From an uncultured Bacteroidales bacterium (lineage in GTDB: Bacteria > Bacteroidota > Bacteroidia > Bacteroidales > UBA932), in NCBI GenBank assembly GCA_905233345.1, contig CAJODQ010000009.1, positions 1 to 57,914 of the forward strand: a stretch of DNA of 57,914 nt, written 5' to 3'. The notes beneath the pieces were generated by a model that did no database searches, was not told the origin of the DNA, and saw only the letters and a list, made by a program, of their open reading frames with translations. The position numbers and the translations under genes are program-made. Shown here one piece after another: positions 51,732 to 57,914 of the stretch. Within the stretch, counting starts at the first letter, position 1, and every line of letters begins with the position of its first letter.

Positions 51732-52031
51732 CTACTTGATGAACGGCCAGGACAGCGCGCCGAGAACCGCATAGCCGAGCCGGATATACCAGGGCTGGGG
51801 CCAGTTGAGATCCGTATCTTTTGTCCGGTCGCGGAGAACGCCCAGCGCATACAACGCATTGTGTGCCGCCCACTCCAGCTTGAGCGACAGCAGGCTCCGC
51901 TTCCACACCCGGCACTTCGGATGCTTCTCGCGGATCTTCGCCAGCTCCTGCGCAAACGCCTCCTTCTTCACTTTGAAAGAAGATTTGAGCTGAATGTCGT
52001 TCGGTGAGACGTGGTACTGCATACGCTTCAA
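51732..52031 (-). CDS. Small conserved-looking protein of unknown function
   Basis: 99 residues, start overlapping the S41 stop by 4 bases (ATGA). It is basic in the first half (FKVKKEAFAQELAKIREKHPKC), then WKRSLLSLKLEWAAHNALYALGV, and ends with a hydrophobic stretch (WYIRLGYAVLGALSWPFI) that may be a membrane anchor. I recall similar short proteins in Bacteroides but no function. Third gene of the Fic-S41 operon. Confidence 0.6.
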   Translation of the reverse strand: MKRMQYHVSPNDIQLKSSFKVKKEAFAQELAKIREKHPKCRVWKRSLLSLKLEWAAHNALYALGVLRDRTKDTDLNWPQPWYIRLGYAVLGALSWPFIK

Positions 52032-53887
52032 TGCTCCGTTGCGCGTTGCGCATACCAGTTTACTATCTGTTCTCCTACGCTGGGCGCGTAGAAGGCCGAA
52101 AAGTCGGAATACGCCACCTCGTCGCCATCATCATCCTGCCCCGTTGCCTTTTTCACTTCAAGGGCGATGTGCGGCACCACACCGCTGTCGATGTTTTCAC
52201 CCGCCTTGTTGACGAGTCGCGCGCGGGCCGAGGAAAGCTGATAGCAGAAGCCCTCGGGCGTGCACATCCGCTGGATGCTGCAGGAGCCGCCGCCCGACTG
52301 CTCGCCGATAATCAGACAGCCGAAATCCTTCATCTGCGAAGGCATCAGGTTGCCACACGAGTAAGCGTAATGGCTCGTCAGGATGGCAATGTTCAGCTCG
52401 GGATGGCGAGGACCCTTATTTTCAAAAGTGCGGTCAAAATTGCTGTCCACCAGCACATCCACCACAACGCGCTGTTGGGTGAGGACGTTATCCCAGCTGA
52501 CGGCGGTTTTTCCCGCCAAAAGCGTTGTAACAGCCTGTAGCACGCTGAGCTCTCCCCCATTATTGCACGTGAGGTCCAGCACGAAGTTCTTCACCTCGGG
52601 GTCGGCCGCAGCCTTGTCCAGCGCTTCCACGATGCCGCAGATATCGCCCTTGAATTCTGGATTATAGGTAGGCAGCGGCCCGGTTCCCTTATAGAATGCC
52701 GTCCAGCCCTTGCTGTCGATGGGGCCGAAATCGTCATAGATACAGTACATCGTATTGCCGATCTTGATGTAAGTATCCGTGCCCAACAGCTGCTTGCGTG
52801 CCTTGGCGGCCATCCCACTGCCATCGTTTCGATTGATGTTTGCACTGACTGACGCTGCCTCCATAGGATAATCGGCTGTAAAAGGCGTGACAAACTTCTT
52901 CACATATTCCCCAAGTACTTTCATATCGGTTATGCCGATAACCGAGCAATTCACGATGGGTGATATCAGGGTATGGCTGCCGTCGGCAAGCAGGGCAGCC
53001 AGATACTCCAGGCCGAAGATGTATTCATCCATCTTGGTAGATTTCAACAACTTGCGGTGTGTTTCGCTGAGCGCCTGGTCCAGGCCTTGCGTCTGGATCA
53101 CGTTATCTATCTCATTGCGCCCGGGCCTGCCATAGAAATGGTCGATGGCAAAGCACAGCTCGCCATAACTGTAGGCGGCCATGTCGGCCGGGCGCTCCGT
53201 GGCCTCGTAAGGCTTCATAAAGAAGGCCTCATCCATAGAGATGGGCGTTGTCTCAAAGTCGGTCAGTATGATCTTCTCGCCATTGAAAAACACGTGCTTG
53301 CCGTCCAGATTGCTGTATATGTCGGACAATGTGGAAAGCGGCACATACACCATCTGGCCGTCAGCGCGGAGGTCAATCCCGTATTTTTTCAGGTCGAAAG
53401 TAGCCGATGCCGCGGCAGGCGTATACGCCATCGGCTTGCTGCGGACGTAAAAAGGCTCGTCGTCGTCCTCATCTATAGCGCTCAAGGAGACGAAATTCAT
53501 ATAATCCTCGAACGCCATCGACTCCTCGGCCGTATTCACCTTTGCAGTCTCGCCCTTGATCGTCTCCAGTGTGTATTGTGAAGCAGCCGTTTTGCTCATC
53601 TTTATGCTTTTGCCGGGCACGAGCAAATTTTGGAAGTCGGATACCGCGATGTAAGCCACGTGCGGCATATCTTCATAGTAGCGCAGGCTCACCGTCTTCG
53701 TGCCCCTCCCATTGTCGTTCACGGAGGTCTGCGTCACCTTAAACGGCATCTTGTCCGATGCATCATCGCCCGTGGGCGTCTTCTGCCCAGGATCCAGCGG
53801 CTCCACACAGGCCGTCAGGACTACAGCCACGAGCGCCAGGACGGTAAAGGGCCGCCAGCGTATGTTATAATGACGCATCCGTATCAT
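52028..53887 (-). CDS. S41-family peptidase-like lipoprotein
   Basis: 619 residues. Lipoprotein signal RPFTVLALVAVVLTAC. A long N-terminal domain of about 230 residues is not recognised. The S41 core follows: FVLDLTCNNGGELSVLQAVTTLL, the nucleophile region ILTSHYAYSCGNLMPSQMKD (Ser of YSCGN), then IIGEQSGGGSCSIQ and SGVVPHIAL. In CtpA-type enzymes the GEQSGGG position carries the catalytic Lys (GKG); here it is Gly, so this is a tricorn/IRBP-like branch or an altered enzyme. The start overlaps the fic stop by 23 bases. Confidence 0.8.
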   Translation of the reverse strand: MIRMRHYNIRWRPFTVLALVAVVLTACVEPLDPGQKTPTGDDASDKMPFKVTQTSVNDNGRGTKTVSLRYYEDMPHVAYIAVSDFQNLLVPGKSIKMSKTAASQYTLETIKGETAKVNTAEESMAFEDYMNFVSLSAIDEDDDEPFYVRSKPMAYTPAAASATFDLKKYGIDLRADGQMVYVPLSTLSDIYSNLDGKHVFFNGEKIILTDFETTPISMDEAFFMKPYEATERPADMAAYSYGELCFAIDHFYGRPGRNEIDNVIQTQGLDQALSETHRKLLKSTKMDEYIFGLEYLAALLADGSHTLISPIVNCSVIGITDMKVLGEYVKKFVTPFTADYPMEAASVSANINRNDGSGMAAKARKQLLGTDTYIKIGNTMYCIYDDFGPIDSKGWTAFYKGTGPLPTYNPEFKGDICGIVEALDKAAADPEVKNFVLDLTCNNGGELSVLQAVTTLLAGKTAVSWDNVLTQQRVVVDVLVDSNFDRTFENKGPRHPELNIAILTSHYAYSCGNLMPSQMKDFGCLIIGEQSGGGSCSIQRMCTPEGFCYQLSSARARLVNKAGENIDSGVVPHIALEVKKATGQDDDGDEVAYSDFSAFYAPSVGEQIVNWYAQRATEH

Positions 53888-55166
53888 ATTTCTCCCCTTT
53901 TACATAGTTGAACTGGCGTCCATTGACCTGCACACGTTCCAACAATCCCCTTTCCACCAACTTGTCAATATCTGCTTTCGCTGTGGGCTGGCTTACCTGG
54001 AACTTCGCACATATATCGGATATCGATAAGATGATGCGCGGATCATCTCTTACCATAGCCAGGATCGCTGCCTGCCGCTCGTTCACAAAACCCAATTTCA
54101 AGAAGTCCACGGCTTTTTGCTTTTGGGTGATTTTCCTTTGGATATAATCTTTCAGCTCTTGAAATGCCAAATCCAAAACCCTTAAATTATAAGACAGAAA
54201 GTAGCCGATATCCATCCGATCATTCTCAGCATACAAGAAGGCTTTCTCATATGAATTCTTTGTCCTGTAAATGATACGGGAAATGGAAAGATACTCGGTT
54301 AACCAATAACCTTTTTTCAGCATATACCAGTAGAACACCGCCCTGGCGGTGCGACCGTTCCCGTCTACGAACGGGTGCATATACGCTATCATAAAATGAG
54401 CCGTCAGCGCCTTGATGATCGGGTGAATAAACGCTGCCTCCTCTTCTTTGTTCAAAAAGTCATTCAATCGGCCGATAAATTCCGGAATCTCCGCATAGGA
54501 CGGCGGCGTATGAACGATCTCCCCCGTGAGACTATTCTGGACAACCACATTGTCGTCCTTACGAAATTGACCCACTTCATTGGGATTATCCAGCGTGTTC
54601 TCTGTCATAAGCCGATGTAACTGGAGCAACAACGATTCTGACATCGGCTCATCCTTATGCTCTGTAATGAAACGAATGGCCGTGTAGTTATTATAAATCA
54701 TCTGCTCAGAGCGGGTTTTGGGCGGGATATTGCGTTTAAGCATATCCTTTGCCACTTTTCGGGTAGTTGAAGCACCTTCCATCTGACTCGATGAAATCGC
54801 TTCCTCCATCAGCGAGGAGACCAAATATTTTTCCCTGTCCTGATCGGGAATGACAGCACTATTTCCCCACGCTCCGCCAAAATTCAAATCAAACTCGTGG
54901 CACAGGCGCTGCATCTGGTTAGTCACGGTAACCAGAACATTATACTTGGGCCAGGTATAAATACCCAGCATCTGGCGCGAAAGCATCACCAAAGCCCACA
55001 ATTCCTCAGCAGACATATTCTCCGGCCGATTTCTGTACTTTATCTCAGACCAGTACAGATAGCGGTCATTGATGGGCTCGAGAACAGACTTTATTTCCGG
55101 TTCTCTAACCCGATTCAATGCCGTTTGCAAAGCCCTCATCGTCAGTTTTGGCGGTCTCTCAATCAT
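53865..55166 (-). CDS. Fic-family AMP-transferase-like protein with winged helix
   Basis: 433 residues. Residues about 100-150 carry an N-terminal inhibitory helix motif SSQMEG (S126-xxx-E130-G131), which places it in class II Fic proteins. The catalytic motif HPFVDGNGRTAR begins at residue 264. The C-terminal 70 residues form a winged HTH (LSISDICAKFQVSQPTAKADIDKLVERGLLERV). Fic enzymes usually transfer AMP to proteins. The gene is AT-richer than its neighbours and first in an operon with the S41-like gene. Confidence 0.92.
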   Translation of the reverse strand: MIERPPKLTMRALQTALNRVREPEIKSVLEPINDRYLYWSEIKYRNRPENMSAEELWALVMLSRQMLGIYTWPKYNVLVTVTNQMQRLCHEFDLNFGGAWGNSAVIPDQDREKYLVSSLMEEAISSSQMEGASTTRKVAKDMLKRNIPPKTRSEQMIYNNYTAIRFITEHKDEPMSESLLLQLHRLMTENTLDNPNEVGQFRKDDNVVVQNSLTGEIVHTPPSYAEIPEFIGRLNDFLNKEEEAAFIHPIIKALTAHFMIAYMHPFVDGNGRTARAVFYWYMLKKGYWLTEYLSISRIIYRTKNSYEKAFLYAENDRMDIGYFLSYNLRVLDLAFQELKDYIQRKITQKQKAVDFLKLGFVNERQAAILAMVRDDPRIILSISDICAKFQVSQPTAKADIDKLVERGLLERVQVNGRQFNYVKGEKYDTDASL

Positions 55167-55183
55167 ACAGTATCATTTTTCTG

Positions 55184-55213
55184 CAAAGATATAAAGATTC
55201 ATAAATTTTCAAA
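55184..55213 (-). promoter_or_regulatory. Promoter of the Fic/S41 operon
   Basis: Minus strand TTTG (complement of 55210-55213), 18-base spacer, TATCTTTG (complement of 55184-55191); 18 bases before the fic ATG at 55166. Confidence 0.65.
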
Positions 55214-55228
55214 ACATTTTGCAAAAAT

Positions 55229-55500
55229 TTATAGGTTTTTATCAAAAAGGCCGATGCCCTTGTAGGCACCGGTCCTCATACCCGCCCTTGAAAGGAAAAT
55301 ACCGTATGTAGAAGCCAACCTATAAATTAGACGTCCATGCAATTTTGCCAGCTCATCGAAAGTCACATACGTACCCGTCAATTTGCTCCTGAGCTTTAAG
55401 TACGTGATTGTTGTAAGGATACACCACCTCTGCTCCTTCAAGGTCAAAAGCTCTCACAAACATGTACTCCAAAGCTTTACCATCCGTTTCTGGCGCATGC
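55229..55500 (-). pseudogene. Remnant of a PD-(D/E)XK restriction-like endonuclease gene
   Basis: Two pieces in different frames join near 55360-55380. Upstream piece: GKALEYMFVRAFDLEGAEV and then AQEQIDG, like the N-terminus of Mrr/PD-(D/E)XK nucleases with the catalytic Asp of EQIDG. Downstream piece: FDELAKLHGRLIYRLASTYG, IFLSRAGMRTGAYK, like the later segment IAKLRNQLLRRPxxTxGxIFS of the same family. The segment between, with the E-x-K, is missing. It fills most of the gap between the fic promoter and the purine permease gene. Family assignment is by memory of the pattern. Confidence 0.4.
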
Positions 55501-55549
55501 CCTCCACTTCCCGGGCGTATCCGCTGCCCCTGGCGAAAAAAGCCGAAGC

Positions 55550-56869
55550 CTATGACAGGCTCTTCTGCACGTAGCGAAGCACGAAAATCACGAAAAGCAC
55601 CCACACGGTGGGGCTGATCTGGCGAAGGCCTTTCATGCCCTTGCCGGCCTTCATCAGCACATACATGATGATGCCCAGCATGATGCCGTCGCTGATGCTG
55701 TAGCTCAGCGGCATCATGATTATGGTGACAAAAGCGGGAATGGCCTCGGTATAATCGTCCCAATCCACACTGGTGGTGTTGGCGAGCATCATGACACCCA
55801 CAATCACGAGCGCGGGGCCCGTGGCAGCGGCGGGGATGGCGAGGAACAGCGGACCCAGGAACAGGGACAGCGCGAAGCAGGCCGCCACGACAAAGGCCGT
55901 GAGGCCCGTACGCCCGCCCACCGCCACACCTGCAGCACTCTCCACATAAGTCGTGGTGGTAGAAGTGCCCAGGCAGGCACCGGCAGCCGTAGCCACCGCA
56001 TCCGCCATCAGCATGCGCCCGACACCTTCCACCTTCCCGTCCTTGCCCACCATACCGGCCTTCAGCGAGACGGCGATCACGGTGCCGATGGTGTCGAAAA
56101 GATCCACAAAGAGGAAGGTAAGCACCACGATCAGCATGTCCCACGAGAGGATATGATGCCACTCGAACTTGAGGAAGATGGGCGACAGCGAAGGCGGCGC
56201 GGAGAAAACTGTATCGAGGTGCGTCACGCCCATCGGGATGCCGATGAGCGCCGTCAGCAGGATGCCCCAGAGGAGCCCTCCCCGGACGTTCCGGACCACC
56301 AGCAGGCCGCAGATCACCAGGCCGATGAGCGCGAGGACAATCGAAGGCTTGTCGAAATTGGCGAGGGCCACCTGCGTACTCTCGTCGGAGATGATGATGC
56401 CGCAGTGCTGCAGGCCGATAAAGGCGATGAACAGGCCGATGCCGCCGCCGATGGCTGCCTTGATGCCGGGAGGAATGGCATTGGCGATCAGCTCCCGGAC
56501 CTTGAAGAGCGAGAGGAGAATGAAGAGGACACCCTCGATGAAGACAGCCGTCAGCGCGAACTGCCAGCTGTAGCCCATCGCGAGGCACACGGTATAGACG
56601 AAAAACGCGTTGATGCCCATGCCGGGCGCCAGCCCGAACGGTTTCCGGGCATAGAACGCCATCGCCAGGGTTCCGACGACGGAGGCCAGCACGGTGGCGG
56701 TGAATACCGCGCTGGTCGGCATTCCCAGCGGCTCCAGCGCGCTGAAGATGCCCGGATTCACGGCCAGGATATAGGCCATGGTGAGAAAGGTGGTAATACC
56801 CGCATAAATCTCCGTGCGCACCTTATGCTGCGCAGGATCGAATCCGAATAGTTTCTGTAGCATCGTCAT
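55550..56869 (-). CDS. NCS2-family purine (adenine/guanine/hypoxanthine) permease, AzgA/PbuG type
   Basis: 439 residues with about 12-14 membrane helices. AzgA-branch signatures: LTMAYILAVNPGIFSALEPLGMP, PGMGINAFFVYTVCL, AIGGGIGLFIAFIGLQ, LFVDLFDTIGTVIAVS and GTSTTTTYVESAAGVAVGGRTGL. It imports purine bases with protons into the cytosol. It ends LRYVQKSLS. Transcribed alone or with the DUF4143 gene upstream. Confidence 0.93.
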   Translation of the reverse strand: MTMLQKLFGFDPAQHKVRTEIYAGITTFLTMAYILAVNPGIFSALEPLGMPTSAVFTATVLASVVGTLAMAFYARKPFGLAPGMGINAFFVYTVCLAMGYSWQFALTAVFIEGVLFILLSLFKVRELIANAIPPGIKAAIGGGIGLFIAFIGLQHCGIIISDESTQVALANFDKPSIVLALIGLVICGLLVVRNVRGGLLWGILLTALIGIPMGVTHLDTVFSAPPSLSPIFLKFEWHHILSWDMLIVVLTFLFVDLFDTIGTVIAVSLKAGMVGKDGKVEGVGRMLMADAVATAAGACLGTSTTTTYVESAAGVAVGGRTGLTAFVVAACFALSLFLGPLFLAIPAAATGPALVIVGVMMLANTTSVDWDDYTEAIPAFVTIIMMPLSYSISDGIMLGIIMYVLMKAGKGMKGLRQISPTVWVLFVIFVLRYVQKSLS

Positions 56870-56901
56870 TTTTATTTTTTACTTCATAACTATTTCTTTA
56901 G

Positions 56902-57914
56902 CTATAACTTCAGTAAGAACTCCCTTGCCGGGCAAGCCACGATTCCCGAGTCGTGAATCAGCCCCACATTCGGATCCATCGTCACCACATACTTGGGATA
57001 ATTGTCCTTGATCAGCTTCAAGTTGCCAAACTCGCGTTCGTATGTTTCTTCACCTGTCACCTGCAGGGCCACCTGCACATAAATCACCTCATCACCCCTG
57101 CGGGCCACAAAGTCAATCTCCTTACCGTTCAACTGCCCCACACCTCATAACCACTGCGCTTGAGTTTCAGATATACAGCACCCTCCAGCACTTTTTCAAT
57201 ATCCAGGGCCCGTTTGTCACGACACAAGTAATTACGCAGGCCCAAATCCTCGAAATAGTATTTGTCCTGCTGCTCAAACACGCTCTTGCCCTTGATGTCA
57301 TAACGCTTCACGCGGTCTATCATATACGTGTCGCACAATGCGTCCATATACTCACCCACCGTGTTGGCACTCACAGCCATCTCGTTACCCTTCAGGTACT
57401 TGGCAATACTGTTGGCAGAAAAGACCTTCCCGCTGTTGTCAGCCACAAACCGGGCCAGATTGTCCAGCAGCGATACGTTGCGCACGTTTCTCCTGCGCAC
57501 AATGTCCTTTACAAAGATGGTGTCATAGATGCTGCCCAGATACTCCGTCCTCGTTCGCTCATCCTCCAGGGGGATGCGGTATAGGAACGGCAGTCCACCC
57601 CAGCGAAGATACAGCGAGAAAGCATTGTCAGAGTCTTCCAAACCATAGAACGTCAGGAACTCCCTGTAGTCCAGACTGCTCACGTGAACCCGATGGTAGC
57701 GTCCGGCAAACGAGTTGGCGATATCGCTCGACAGCATAGCCGCATTGCTACCCGTCACCACCACATCCACGCCATCCTGCTTCACCCAGTAGCGTAGGGC
57801 CTTCTCAAACTCCTCCACCTCCTGCACCTCATCTATCAGCACATAATTGCGGCCACCTTCTACCACGCCAGCCTTAATCTTCTCCGACAATTCACGGAAC
57901 GACGTCAGGTCTGC
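56902..57914 (-). pseudogene. DUF4143-type AAA ATPase, frameshifted; 5' end outside window
   Basis: One gene in two frames. The upstream frame runs from the window edge through NYVLIDEVQEVEEFEKALRY (Walker B), VVVTGSNAAMLSSDIANSFAGRY and YREFLTFYG to LKRSGYEVWGS and a stop at 57129. The downstream frame gives GQLNGKEIDFVARRGDEVIYVQVA to a stop at 56902, which is the DUF4143 nuclease-like end. They join if one G is added to the GGGG run near 57135-57138. The Walker A lies beyond the window. This could be a real pseudogene or an assembly error in a homopolymer. Confidence 0.75.

Noticed and set aside
55353-56588. A 411-codon minus-strand ORF across the purine permease
   Set aside because: It is a shifted frame of the permease; only its last 45 or so codons, past the permease stop, look like real (decayed) protein and are listed as the nuclease remnant.
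1-57914. CRISPR arrays, rRNA genes, riboswitches and replication origins
   Set aside because: No regularly spaced repeats, rRNA sequence, recognisable aptamer or DnaA-box cluster was seen.

Overview
The window looks like a chromosomal segment from a GC-rich member of the Bacteroidales (gut or rumen type; genus not resolvable from this sequence). Evidence: promoters of the Bacteroidetes primary-sigma type (TTTG, about 19 bases, TAnnTTTG), start codons in Kozak-like contexts (often ACCATG) with no clear Shine-Dalgarno sites, and family content typical of the phylum (putative porin, ATP-dependent PEP carboxykinase, CarboxypepD-regulatory-like proteins, DUF2807 head-GIN protein, acidic +2 lipoprotein signals).

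Layout. 1-3180 is a visibly AT-richer accessory segment ending exactly at the 3' end of mnmE. It holds two paralogous excisionase-like HTH genes, a three-gene toxin / HigA-type antitoxin / SecB-like chaperone (TAC) operon with its own promoter and terminator, and gene remnants. 3183-11526 is core: mnmE, a CstA-family carbon-starvation transporter, a hemerythrin-LuxR regulator with a GNAT gene, an acyl carrier protein plus acyl-activating ligase, and an AtoE-type short-chain fatty acid transporter. 11589-16961 is a polyamine ABC operon (potABCD) led by an outer-membrane barrel gene. 16963-24181 holds rarA, a cell-surface protein gene, rlmD and two tandem SLC13 permeases. 24240-26098 is an ECF sigma / anti-sigma / DUF2807 cassette facing a prsW-upp-M16 peptidase operon. 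30716-41934 holds recQ, pckA plus nitroreductase, then a tightly packed operon: a sugar kinase fused to a RapZ C-terminal domain, a MurU-like nucleotidyltransferase, a nicotinate phosphoribosyltransferase-nicotinamidase fusion, a putative porin and a lytic transglycosylase. 41937-48913 is a galactan/galactose block (GH53, GH2, galK, galM, then a LolC/E-like permease). 48988-57914 has two tRNAs, a transaldolase-like gene, rubrerythrin and superoxide dismutase, a Fic/S41/small-protein operon, a nuclease remnant, a purine permease and a frameshifted DUF4143 ATPase.

How the parts work together. The kinase-RapZ/MurU/lytic transglycosylase operon reads as cell-wall sugar recycling, coupled to NAD salvage by an in-line PncB-PncA fusion. 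The galactan block is a small linear pathway: a probably surface-exposed endo-galactanase, a lipoprotein beta-galactosidase, then mutarotase and galactokinase.

The most notable items are the TAC operon beside mnmE (a classic integration site), the kinase-RapZ and PncB-PncA fusions, and a dispersed palindromic repeat (four copies) that is read through as protein in two genes, rarA and sodB. All functions are inferred from sequence reading alone; no database search was run.
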